Shown here in pieces: positions 50,082 to 58,028 of a DNA stretch of 64,000 nt. The translations under genes and the position numbers were made by a program. The DNA comes from JAZSMJ01 sp045535815 (GTDB lineage Bacteria; Bacillota; Clostridia; Oscillospirales; CAG-272), in contig JAZSMJ010000049.1 in assembly GCA_045535815.1 (NCBI GenBank), forward strand, positions 1 to 64,000, in the 5' to 3' direction. The stretch's first letter is position 1. Every line of letters begins with the position of its first letter. The notes beneath the pieces are model-generated. The model saw nothing but the letters and a program-made list of their open reading frames with translations. It was not told where the DNA came from and did not search any database.

Positions 50082-51392
50082 TTGAGTCAGTTCAAGCATT
50101 CGGTGCATCTTATAACGGATAAGTGCAAGGGCTGTACGACCTGCCTTAAGCGTTGTCCCACCGAAGCAATACGAATTATTGACGGCCATTCCGTCATAGA
50201 CGAAAATCTCTGCATAGACTGCGGAGAATGCATAAGAGTCTGCCCCTATAAGGCAAAAAAGGCTTCTTTTGACGATTTTGAAAAATTCAAGGATTATAAA
50301 TATAAAATAGCTCTGCCGGCACCTGCATTGTACGGTCAGTTCGACAATCTTGACGATATCGACTACATAATCTCGGGTCTGTACAAATGCGGCTTTGACG
50401 AGGTCGCAGAGGTGGCAAGAGCCGCTGAGCTCGTTTCAAGCTATACGAGAAAATATCTTCGCCGTAAGGATGTAGTAAAGCCGGTCATCTCGACCGCCTG
50501 CCCGGCGATAACCAGACTTATAAGTATAAGATTCCCGCTTCTGCGTGACAATCTTCTGCCTATGCTTGCTCCCGTGGAGCTGGCGGCAAAGATAGCAAAG
50601 GAAGAAGCTCTTGCGCTTCATCCCGAGCTTCGCAGTGAGGATATATGCGCTCTCTTCATCTCGCCCTGCCCTGCAAAGGTAAGCTACGTCAGAAACCCGA
50701 TAGGCATTGAAAAGAGCGAGATAGACGGAGTTCTCTCAATGTCCGATTTCTACTTCAAGCTTCTGCCCAAGATGAATCCGGACGACGAGATAACCCACAC
50801 CTCAAAAACCGGTATCATTGGAATGTCGTGGGCGGCAAGCGGAGGAGAGGCGTCTGCCCTCTTCAATGAAAAATATCTTGCTGCTGACGGTATAGAGAAC
50901 GTTATAAAGGTTCTCGAGGAGATAGAAAACGGTAATTTCTCGGGACTCGAATTCGTTGAGCTGAACGCCTGCAACGGCGGATGCGTCGGCGGTGCTATGA
51001 CGGTGGAAAATCCCTACATCGCAAAGGCAAGACTGCAGACGCTGCGCAGATATCTTCCGGTTTCCTGCAATTCGATATCCGGAGATGACGACAATACCTT
51101 CATTCCCGAAGCATATATGTGGTCAAGCGACGTTGAATATTCTCAGACAACACGTCTGAGCGACAACATGGCTGAGGCCATGAAGATAATGAACAACATC
51201 CAGGAGCTGTATGAAAAATTCCCTCATATCGACTGCGGAGCCTGCGGTGCTCCGACCTGCCGTGCACTTGCAGAGGATATAGTATGCGGTGGCGGAAATG
51301 AAAATCAGTGTCTGTTCGTTATGAGAGAAAAGCTTGCACAGCTTTATAACAACACCTCTGTTCTGAAAAAGGATCAGCAGGAAAAGGAATAA
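50082..51392 (+). CDS. [FeFe] hydrogenase-like Fe-S protein, sensory type
   Basis: 436 residues. Two N-terminal [4Fe-4S] motifs (CKGCTTCLKRCP, CIDCGECIRVCP). The catalytic-like domain keeps four Cys at H-cluster positions, in STACPAI, ISPCPAK and NACNGGCVGG, but the surrounding residues differ from true hydrogenases (no TSCCP or MPCxxK). A further C-terminal Fe-S motif reads DCGACGAPTCRALAEDI. This is the kind of putative sensory hydrogenase (HydS-like) seen with clostridial hydrogenases, here without a PAS domain. Start TTG at 50082, eight bases after AAAGGAGG. It may report redox or H2 status to the ATPase-fold and DRTGG proteins around it. Confidence 0.85.
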   Translation: MSQFKHSVHLITDKCKGCTTCLKRCPTEAIRIIDGHSVIDENLCIDCGECIRVCPYKAKKASFDDFEKFKDYKYKIALPAPALYGQFDNLDDIDYIISGLYKCGFDEVAEVARAAELVSSYTRKYLRRKDVVKPVISTACPAITRLISIRFPLLRDNLLPMLAPVELAAKIAKEEALALHPELRSEDICALFISPCPAKVSYVRNPIGIEKSEIDGVLSMSDFYFKLLPKMNPDDEITHTSKTGIIGMSWAASGGEASALFNEKYLAADGIENVIKVLEEIENGNFSGLEFVELNACNGGCVGGAMTVENPYIAKARLQTLRRYLPVSCNSISGDDDNTFIPEAYMWSSDVEYSQTTRLSDNMAEAMKIMNNIQELYEKFPHIDCGACGAPTCRALAEDIVCGGGNENQCLFVMREKLAQLYNNTSVLKKDQQEKE

Positions 51393-51421
51393 ATAAAAGA
51401 CTAAGAAAGGGCGACATCGAA

Positions 51422-51745
51422 ATGACGGTAGCCGAACTTCAGAAAAAGCTTTCACTTGAGATACTTGTAATGCCCGACGGCGACAGAGAGGTTACCGGAG
51501 GATATACCGGGGATCTTCTGAGCTGGGTCATGGGCAGAGCTCAAAGCGGAGATATGTGGGTAACCATTATGACAAACTCCAATATCGTTGCGGTTGCAAC
51601 AATGGCGGACGTTGCCTGCATCGTGCTTGCCGAGGGCGTTATGCCCGATGGTGAGGTTATCGAAAAGGCAAAAATGCACGGTGTAAACATTCTCAGAACA
51701 GAAAAGCCCGCCTACTCGGTCTGCAATGAACAAATACTTTTATGA
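51422..51745 (+). CDS. DRTGG-like protein, second of two
   Basis: 107 residues, related to the protein at 49202: MTVAELQKKLSLEILV at the start, GGYTGDLLSWVMGRAQSGD in the middle and VIEKAKMHGVNIL near the end. These small alpha/beta proteins are regularly found in hydrogenase operons, but their function is not established. ATG at 51422 has AGAAAGGG upstream. Its last 20 bases overlap the start of the PHP gene, so the two are translationally coupled. Confidence 0.82.
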   Translation: MTVAELQKKLSLEILVMPDGDREVTGGYTGDLLSWVMGRAQSGDMWVTIMTNSNIVAVATMADVACIVLAEGVMPDGEVIEKAKMHGVNILRTEKPAYSVCNEQILL

Positions 51746-52469
51746 TATGCACATCCATTCATGCCTCTCACCCTGTGCGGACGACGATATGACGCCCAAC
51801 AATATCGCAGGAATGGGATCGCTGAAGGGACTTAACATAATGGCGCTGACCGACCATAACAGCTGCGGTAACTGCCCTGCCTTTTTTGAGGCGTGCAGAA
51901 AATTCGGTATAATCCCGATTGCCGGCATGGAGCTGACTACTGCAGAGGATATACATCTCGTATGCCTTTTCAGCGAGCTTGATGCTGCCATGGAATTTGA
52001 TGCTCTTATAAAGCCGAGAATAATGCCGATCAAAAACCGACCTGATATATTCGGAAATCAGCTCTATCTTGACGGGGAGGATCAGTTGATATCTCAGGAG
52101 GAGACCCTTCTGATATCTGCAACAGATCTTGACTGCGGAAGCGCAGTTGAATTCGTGCGGCAGCACGGCGGTATATGCTATCCCGCACATATAGACCGCA
52201 CGTCAAACGGAATTATCGCCGTTCTGGGCGATATACCGCCCGAATACGATTTTACCGCAGTCGAATACAACGATGCGGCAAATGCAGAAGGCATCCGTGC
52301 AAAGCATATATGTGCAAGGGATGCGATAACCGTCTGCTCGTCAGACGCACATCATCTTTGGGACATAAACGAGGCAGAGCACTCGTTTATGATAGAGGAC
52401 GAGCCCTATTCATCAAAGCTCGTCCGTGAAAATTTGTTATTTAATTTAAATAAAAATATAATTAAATAA
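51726..52469 (+). CDS. PHP-domain phosphoesterase
   Basis: 247 residues with the four metal-binding PHP motifs: DMHIHSCLSPC, LTDHNSCGNCPAF, PAHIDR and SSDAHHL. The fold resembles histidinol phosphatase and TrpH-type enzymes acting on small phosphorylated compounds. Its place between a DRTGG-like gene (20-base overlap) and the NuoE-like subunit suggests a part in regulation or cofactor metabolism of the hydrogenase, but the substrate is unknown. The ATG at 51726 lies in the end of the preceding gene. Confidence 0.88.
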   Translation: MNKYFYDMHIHSCLSPCADDDMTPNNIAGMGSLKGLNIMALTDHNSCGNCPAFFEACRKFGIIPIAGMELTTAEDIHLVCLFSELDAAMEFDALIKPRIMPIKNRPDIFGNQLYLDGEDQLISQEETLLISATDLDCGSAVEFVRQHGGICYPAHIDRTSNGIIAVLGDIPPEYDFTAVEYNDAANAEGIRAKHICARDAITVCSSDAHHLWDINEAEHSFMIEDEPYSSKLVRENLLFNLNKNIIK

Positions 52470-52494
52470 ATAAGCACTACGGAGGTAATTACTC

Positions 52495-52989
52495 ATGAAA
52501 AAGAAGCAGACTACGGTCATGTTTCGCGGTACCAGAGAGCAGGAAGAAAAGCTTATTTCTGTAATCGAAGAGTATCGCGGAGTCAAAGGTGCGATGATGC
52601 CTGTTCTTCAGCAGGCACAGGAGATCTACGGATATCTTCCGATAGAGGTCCAGAAGATCATCGCTGAAAAGATGGATGTTTCTATCGAAGAAGTTTACGG
52701 TGTTGCATCCTTCTATTCACAGTTCTCTCTCAACCCCAAGGGATCGGTTGCGATCTCTGTATGTCTCGGAACAGCTTGCTACGTTAAGGGCAGCGGCGAC
52801 ATCCTTGACAGAATTTCTACAGTCCTCAACCTTCCCGCAGGAAGCACATCCGCTGACGGAAAGTATTCTCTTGAGGCAACAAGATGTATCGGTGCGTGCG
52901 GTCTTGCTCCCGTTATAACCATCAATAACGATGTTTACGGAAGACTCGGCAAGGGCGACGTTGACGAAATACTTGCAAAATACAAATAA
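52495..52989 (+). CDS. hydC: NuoE-like [2Fe-2S] subunit of the hydrogenase (HydC type)
   Basis: 164 residues with the thioredoxin-like ferredoxin fold of NuoE/HydC. The four cluster ligands are in CLGTACYVKG and in CIGACGLAP. The N-terminal helical part (GAMMPVLQQAQEIYGYLP, VYGVASFYSQF) is typical. In bifurcating hydrogenases this subunit works with the NuoF-like HydB and catalytic HydA to pass electrons between NADH, ferredoxin and protons. GGAGG precedes the ATG. It is followed after three bases by an ATPase-fold gene. Confidence 0.93.
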   Translation: MKKKQTTVMFRGTREQEEKLISVIEEYRGVKGAMMPVLQQAQEIYGYLPIEVQKIIAEKMDVSIEEVYGVASFYSQFSLNPKGSVAISVCLGTACYVKGSGDILDRISTVLNLPAGSTSADGKYSLEATRCIGACGLAPVITINNDVYGRLGKGDVDEILAKYK

Positions 52990-52992
52990 TTC

Positions 52993-53544
52993 ATGAAAGA
53001 ACTTTCTCTGAATATTCTCGACGTTACGAAAAATTCGGTTACCGCAGGTGCAAAAAACATTGCGGTAAGGCTGACTGAATCCGAGGACGGCATGCTGACG
53101 CTCAAGATAATCGACGACGGCTGCGGAATGAGTGAGGAAACGCTAAGAGGCGTTACCGACCCCTTCTACACTACGAGAACAACTCGTAAGGTTGGACTGG
53201 GTATACCTCTTCTCAAGCTTGCCTGTGAGCAGAGCGGCGGAGCGCTTGACATCAAGTCAACGCTCGGTGTCGGAACCGAGGTCACGGCTACATTCGATAT
53301 GAACAGCATCGACTTTACTCCTATAGGAGATATGGTGTCTACCATGACGGTGCTGATAATGGGAAGTCCGGATATAGACTTTGAATATGAGCATACGGCT
53401 CCGGGAGGACGCACAGTGCAGCTCTCAACGCTGCAGCTTCGTGAGGTGCTCGGAGATATACCGCTCGACAGTCCCGAAATTGTAAAATGGATCGGGGAAT
53501 ATTTACAGGAACAATATGATGATTTCGGAGGTTTTAACAAATGA
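52993..53544 (+). CDS. GHKL ATPase-fold protein, second of two
   Basis: 183 residues. The N box is weak (LNILDVTKNSVTAGA). G1 is DDGCGM, the F-like box is TDPFYTTR, and G2 is VGLGIPLLKLACEQSGG, a histidine-kinase-type ATP site without a dimerisation/phosphoacceptor domain. The last 70 residues form an unknown domain (APGGRTVQLSTLQLREVLGD). It starts three bases after hydC and overlaps the next gene by four bases. Its fixed place between HydC- and ferredoxin-type subunits argues for a role tied to hydrogenase assembly or control. Confidence 0.86.
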   Translation: MKELSLNILDVTKNSVTAGAKNIAVRLTESEDGMLTLKIIDDGCGMSEETLRGVTDPFYTTRTTRKVGLGIPLLKLACEQSGGALDIKSTLGVGTEVTATFDMNSIDFTPIGDMVSTMTVLIMGSPDIDFEYEHTAPGGRTVQLSTLQLREVLGDIPLDSPEIVKWIGEYLQEQYDDFGGFNK

Positions 53545-53906
53545 AAAATTTAGCGGAACTTTCTGCCATCAGAGACAGAATGAAGAATAAGGTTAGCATC
53601 CGTGAAGGCGAAAACACGACAAGAATCGTCGTTGGTATGGCTACCTGCGGTATCGCTGCAGGCGCTCGTCCCGTTCTTTCTGCTTTCGTTGAAAAGGTTG
53701 ACGCTGCAGGTCTTGCAAACGTTACCGTAACTCAGACAGGATGCATCGGTATCTGCCAGTACGAGCCCGTTGTTGAGGTTTTCGAGGCAGGTAAGGAAAA
53801 GGTTACTTACGTTAAGATGACAGCTGAAAAGGCTGCTCAGGTCGTTGAACAGCACATCAAGGGTGGCAAGCCGATCGCTGAATACACGATCGATATGAAC
53901 AAATAA
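53541..53906 (+). CDS. [2Fe-2S] thioredoxin-like ferredoxin subunit
   Basis: 121 residues. Cluster ligands are in MATCGIAAGA and TGCIGICQYEP, the pattern of stand-alone NuoE-type ferredoxins in hydrogenase operons (sometimes named HydD). It probably shuttles or holds electrons between HydC and HydB. ATG at 53541 overlaps the previous stop by four bases. Codon choice changes here towards ATC, CTC, GCT and CGT, as in the two large subunits that follow. Confidence 0.88.
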   Translation: MKNLAELSAIRDRMKNKVSIREGENTTRIVVGMATCGIAAGARPVLSAFVEKVDAAGLANVTVTQTGCIGICQYEPVVEVFEAGKEKVTYVKMTAEKAAQVVEQHIKGGKPIAEYTIDMNK

Positions 53907-53920
53907 TAGGAGGATTTAAA

Positions 53921-55714
53921 ATGATTCGCTCACACGTATTGATTTGCGGCGGAACCGGTTGTACATCCTCCGGAAGCGCTGCAGTAAGAGAAAAGCTCGA
54001 AGAGAGCCTCAAGGCTAAGGGCCTTGAAGAAGAAGTAAAGGTAGTTACTACCGGTTGCTTCGGTCTGTGCGCACTCGGTCCGATAATGATAGTTTATCCG
54101 GACGGAACGTTCTATTCAATGGTAAATCCCGACGATATCCCCGAGATAGTTGAAGAGCATCTTCTCAAGGGTCGTCCCGTTGAAAGACTTATTTATCAGG
54201 AACACGACGAAGAGGTTGAGGCTACAGTTAAGTCGCTCTCCGAGACAGTCTTCTACAAGAAGCAGCTCAGAGTTGCTCTCCGTAACTGCGGTGTTATCAA
54301 CCCCGAAGAAATTGACGAATATATCGCTATGGACGGTTACCAGGCTCTCGGTAAGTGTCTCACAGAGATGACACCTCAGCAGGTAATCGACGTTATCACA
54401 GCATCCGGCCTCAGAGGTAGAGGCGGTGCCGGCTTCCCCACAGGAAGAAAGTGGCAGTTTGCCGCAGCTCAGCCTGCAGGCAAGAAGTACGTTTGCTGTA
54501 ACGCCGACGAGGGCGACCCCGGAGCGTTCATGGACCGTTCCATCCTCGAGGGTGACCCCCACGCTCTTATCGAAGCTATGGCTATCGCAGGATACGCTAT
54601 CGGCTCCGATGAAGGTTACGTTTACGTAAGAGCTGAGTACCCGATCGCTATTCACCGCCTTGAGATCGCTCTCAATCAGGCTCGTGAATACGGACTTCTC
54701 GGCGACAATATACTCGGCACAGGCTTCAAGTTTGACATCCAGCTCCGTTTCGGTGCAGGTGCGTTCGTTTGCGGTGAGGAAACCGCTCTTATGACGTCTA
54801 TCGAGGGTAACCGTGGTGAGCCCAGACCGAGACCTCCGTTCCCGGCTGTAAAGGGTCTGTTCGGTAAGCCTTCCATACTTAACAACGTTGAAACATACGC
54901 TAACATCGCTCAGATCATACTTAACGGTCCCGAATGGTTCAATGCTATGGGTACTGAAAAGTCCAAGGGTACCAAGGTATTCGCTCTCGGCGGAAAGATC
55001 ACAAACACAGGTCTCGTTGAGGTTCCTATGGGAACAACTCTCCGTGAGATCATTGAAGAGATCGGTGGCGGCATCCCGAACGGTAAGAAGTTCAAGGCAG
55101 CTCAGACGGGTGGTCCTTCCGGCGGATGTATCCCTGCTCATCTCATAGATACACCTATCGACTACGATAACCTCCTCGCTATCGGCTCTATGATGGGCTC
55201 CGGCGGACTTATCGTTATGGACGAGGATACTTGTATGGTTGACATCGCCCGCTTCTTCCTCGACTTCACAGTTGATGAATCCTGCGGTAAGTGTACTCCC
55301 TGCCGTATCGGTACGAGAAGACTTCTCGAGATCCTCGATAAGATCATCGCAGGAAACGGTGAGCTTGAAGATATCGACAAGCTCGAGGAGCTCTGCAACT
55401 ACATCAAGTCCGCTTCTCTTTGCGGTCTCGGTCAGACAGCTCCTAACCCCGTTATCTCGACACTCCGTTACTTCAAGGATGAGTATATCGCTCACGTTGT
55501 TGATAAGAAATGTCCTGCAGGCGTTTGTAAGAACCTCCTCAACTACAAGGTCGTTGCAGACAAGTGTAAGGGTTGTACCCTCTGTGCTAAGAACTGTCCT
55601 GTTGGCGCTATCGAAGGTAAGGTCAAGGAAGTCCATACCATTGATACTGACAAGTGTATCAAGTGCGGCGTCTGCATGAGCAAGTGTAAGTTCGGCGCAA
55701 TCATTAAAGAATGA
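53921..55714 (+). CDS. hydB: NADH-binding NuoF-like hydrogenase subunit (HydB type)
   Basis: 597 residues. An N-terminal thioredoxin-like [2Fe-2S] domain (CGGTGCTSSG, TGCFGLCALGP) is followed by the FMN/NADH domain with RGRGGAGFPTGRKW and NADEGDPGAFMDRS, an SLBB domain, the [4Fe-4S] motif ESCGKCTPCRIGT, and a C-terminal pair of [4Fe-4S] motifs (CKGCTLCAKNCP, CIKCGVCMSKC). This is the flavin subunit of electron-bifurcating [FeFe] hydrogenases, where FMN handles NADH and ferredoxin electrons. All expected motifs are intact. GGAGG precedes the ATG. Confidence 0.95.
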   Translation: MIRSHVLICGGTGCTSSGSAAVREKLEESLKAKGLEEEVKVVTTGCFGLCALGPIMIVYPDGTFYSMVNPDDIPEIVEEHLLKGRPVERLIYQEHDEEVEATVKSLSETVFYKKQLRVALRNCGVINPEEIDEYIAMDGYQALGKCLTEMTPQQVIDVITASGLRGRGGAGFPTGRKWQFAAAQPAGKKYVCCNADEGDPGAFMDRSILEGDPHALIEAMAIAGYAIGSDEGYVYVRAEYPIAIHRLEIALNQAREYGLLGDNILGTGFKFDIQLRFGAGAFVCGEETALMTSIEGNRGEPRPRPPFPAVKGLFGKPSILNNVETYANIAQIILNGPEWFNAMGTEKSKGTKVFALGGKITNTGLVEVPMGTTLREIIEEIGGGIPNGKKFKAAQTGGPSGGCIPAHLIDTPIDYDNLLAIGSMMGSGGLIVMDEDTCMVDIARFFLDFTVDESCGKCTPCRIGTRRLLEILDKIIAGNGELEDIDKLEELCNYIKSASLCGLGQTAPNPVISTLRYFKDEYIAHVVDKKCPAGVCKNLLNYKVVADKCKGCTLCAKNCPVGAIEGKVKEVHTIDTDKCIKCGVCMSKCKFGAIIKE

Positions 55715-55734
55715 GGAAAGGAGAGTAATTAATA

Positions 55735-57471
55735 ATGGAAACAGTAAATATTAAAATAAACGGTAAAGAATACGCAGTTCCTGCCGGCTCAACCGTTCTC
55801 GAAGCCGCAAGAGCAGCAAAGATTGATATCCCCACTCTCTGCTACCTTAAGGATATAAACGAAATCGGTGCCTGCAGACTTTGTCTCGTTGAGGTTAAGG
55901 GTGCCCGCGGTCTCGTTACCGCCTGCGTATACCCCGTAAACGAAGGCATGGAGGTATTCACAAATACTCCCAAGATTATAGCTGCAAGAAAGATGAACCT
56001 CGAGCTTCTTCTTTCTAACCACAACAAGCAGTGCCTCTCCTGCGTTCGCAGCACAAGCTGTGAGCTCCAGAAGCTCTGCAACGAGTACGGTGTTGACGAA
56101 ACTCACATCGAGGGCGTTAAGACTGAAAGCGTTATAGACGATTCCTCCGTTGCTATCATCCGTGATAACAGCAAGTGTATCCTCTGCCGCCGTTGCTCAG
56201 CAGCATGTGGCAAGCTTCAGGAGATCGGCGTTATCGGTGCAAACGACAGAGGCTTCGATACACACATCGGATGCGCTTTCGAAAAGCCGCTTGCTGAAAC
56301 AACGTGTATCAACTGCGGTCAGTGTATAGTTGCTTGTCCCACCGGTGCTCTCTATGAAAGAGACGACACACAGCAGATCCTTGACGCTATCGCAGATCCT
56401 TCCAAGCACGTTGTTATCTGCACAGCTCCCTCCATCCGTGCTACTATCGGTGAGTGCTTCGATTACGAGCCCGGTACCGACGTTGAAGGCAAGATGGTTG
56501 CAGCTCTCAAGGCTATGGGCTTTGACGGCGTTTACGATATGAACTTCACAGCTGACCTTACCATTATGGAAGAGGCTACAGAGTTCCTCGACAGACTCCA
56601 GAACGGCGGTAAACTCCCGCTTATCACATCCTGCTCACCCGGATGGATCAAGTACTGCGAGCATTACTTCCCCGAATTCACAGAAAACCTTTCATCCTGC
56701 AAGTCTCCTCAGCAGATGTTCGGTGCTATATACAAGACCTACTACGCTCAGAAGCACGGTCTCGATCCTAAGGATATCTTCTTCGTATCTGCTATTCCTT
56801 GTACAGCTAAGAAGTTCGAGGTAACAAGAGACGGCCAGAATGCAGCAGGCGTTCCCGACGTTGACGTTGCAGTTACAACAAGAGAGCTCGGCAGAATGAT
56901 CAAGCAGGCAGGTATCGACTTCAGAGCACTTGAAGACGAAAAGTTTGACGATCCCTTCCACATCGGTTCCGGTGCAGGCGTTATCTTCGGCGCTACCGGC
57001 GGTGTTATGGAAGCTGCTCTCAGAACAGCTGCTGAAGTTGTTCTCGGCAAGAAGCTCGAAAAGCTCGACTTCGAAGAAGTCAGAGGTATCGAGGGTATCA
57101 AGAAGGCTACTTATAAGCTCGGCGATCTCGAGCTCAAGGTTGCCGTTGCCAGCGGTACGGCAAACGCTAAGCGTCTTCTCAGAGCTGTTGAAAGCGGCGA
57201 AGAACAGGTTCACTTCATCGAGATCATGGCTTGCCCCGGCGGTTGTGTAAACGGCGGCGGTCAGCCTACTCAGCCTGCAGTTGTTCCCAACAACGTTAAC
57301 CTCAGAGAAAAGAGAGCTGCTATTCTTTATACAACAAATAAAAATATGGATCTCCGTAAGTCTCACGAAAGCTCCGCTATCAAGATGGTTTACGATGAGT
57401 TCCTTGAGAAGCCCGGAAGCCACAAGGCTCACGAAATTCTCCATACCCACTACGTAAAGCGCGGTATGTAA
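55735..57471 (+). CDS. hydA: [FeFe] hydrogenase catalytic subunit
   Basis: 578 residues. N-terminal plant-type [2Fe-2S] domain (CYLKDINEIGACRLC), a His/Cys cluster segment (HNKQCLSCVRSTSCELQ), two [4Fe-4S] motifs (CILCRRCSAACG, CINCGQCIVACP), then the H-cluster domain with TSCSPGW (about 298), IPCTAKKFE (about 353) and EIMACPGGCVNGGGQP (about 495), and the small-subunit-like tail. The first motif has Ser where standard hydrogenases have the proton-relay Cys, as in bifurcating group A3 enzymes. It makes or takes up H2 with HydB and HydC. GGAAAGGAG precedes ATG 55735. No maturase genes (hydE, hydF, hydG) are in the window. Confidence 0.95.
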   Translation: METVNIKINGKEYAVPAGSTVLEAARAAKIDIPTLCYLKDINEIGACRLCLVEVKGARGLVTACVYPVNEGMEVFTNTPKIIAARKMNLELLLSNHNKQCLSCVRSTSCELQKLCNEYGVDETHIEGVKTESVIDDSSVAIIRDNSKCILCRRCSAACGKLQEIGVIGANDRGFDTHIGCAFEKPLAETTCINCGQCIVACPTGALYERDDTQQILDAIADPSKHVVICTAPSIRATIGECFDYEPGTDVEGKMVAALKAMGFDGVYDMNFTADLTIMEEATEFLDRLQNGGKLPLITSCSPGWIKYCEHYFPEFTENLSSCKSPQQMFGAIYKTYYAQKHGLDPKDIFFVSAIPCTAKKFEVTRDGQNAAGVPDVDVAVTTRELGRMIKQAGIDFRALEDEKFDDPFHIGSGAGVIFGATGGVMEAALRTAAEVVLGKKLEKLDFEEVRGIEGIKKATYKLGDLELKVAVASGTANAKRLLRAVESGEEQVHFIEIMACPGGCVNGGGQPTQPAVVPNNVNLREKRAAILYTTNKNMDLRKSHESSAIKMVYDEFLEKPGSHKAHEILHTHYVKRGM

Positions 57472-57541
57472 TTAAAAAAGATAATTACTACGGGGGAAAC
57501 CTTTTTGAAAAAAGTCCTCTTTACCGAAATACTTTAGTTTG

Positions 57542-57575
57542 AAAAGCCGCACAGCATATGTTGTGCGGCTTTTTT
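57542..57575 (+). terminator. Terminator of the hydrogenase operon
   Basis: Stem AAAAGCCGCACA/TGTGCGGCTTTT with a loop of eight bases and a T run, 70 bases after the hydA stop. Confidence 0.88.
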
Positions 57576-57678
57576 GAGATCGCAATATGTGTTAGAACTA
57601 TCTGAAGGCGATCTCACACCCTCTTCCAAAAACTTTTGGGGCGTTTTTAACAGATATTTGAGGATAAACGGTCAAGCC

Positions 57679-57707
57679 TTGACTTATACTTAAAAATAGG
57701 TTATTAT
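57679..57707 (+). promoter_or_regulatory. Sigma-A promoter of the TSCPD/PpiC genes
   Basis: TTGACT (57679-57684), 17 bases, TATTAT (57702-57707). Confidence 0.55.
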
Positions 57708-57743
57708 ATATAATGTAAAAAACAAGAAAGACGGGTATAAAAA

Positions 57744-58004
57744 ATGAAACATCAATACAGAACGCAGGGAACCTGCTCACAGCTTATAGAATTTGAGCTT
57801 GAGGATAATATCGTTAAAAACGTAAAATTCACAGGCGGATGCAACGGAAATCTTCAGGGACTTTCAAAGCTTGTGGAAAATATGGATGCACAGGAAGTTA
57901 TAGGCAGATTGAACGGTATCAAGTGCGGCTTCAAGCCTACCTCCTGCCCGGATCAGCTGTCAAAGGCTATCGCCAAGGCTTATGCCGAGGAAAACGGAAA
58001 ATAA
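57744..58004 (+). CDS. TSCPD domain protein (TIGR03905 type)
   Basis: 86 residues, one domain. FTGGCNGNLQGLSKLVENM and KPTSCPDQLSKAIA are the signature of small TSCPD proteins, whose Cys residues may bind metal; the domain is also the tail of vitamin B12-dependent ribonucleotide reductases. Function of the stand-alone form is not known. ATG at 57744 has GACGGG upstream. It is followed by the foldase gene after 24 bases. Confidence 0.88.
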   Translation: MKHQYRTQGTCSQLIEFELEDNIVKNVKFTGGCNGNLQGLSKLVENMDAQEVIGRLNGIKCGFKPTSCPDQLSKAIAKAYAEENGK

Positions 58005-58028
58005 TCGTTTCATCGAAAGGAAAATATC

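Noticed and set aside
54116..55636. A 506-codon open frame on the minus strand opposite hydB
   Set aside because: It is an antisense shadow produced by the biased codon use of hydB; the product has no recognisable domain and no ribosome-binding site.
57576..57615. GAGATCGC/GCGATCTC inverted repeat after the hydrogenase terminator
   Set aside because: The loop is 24 bases long with no conserved content, and the operon already has a good terminator.
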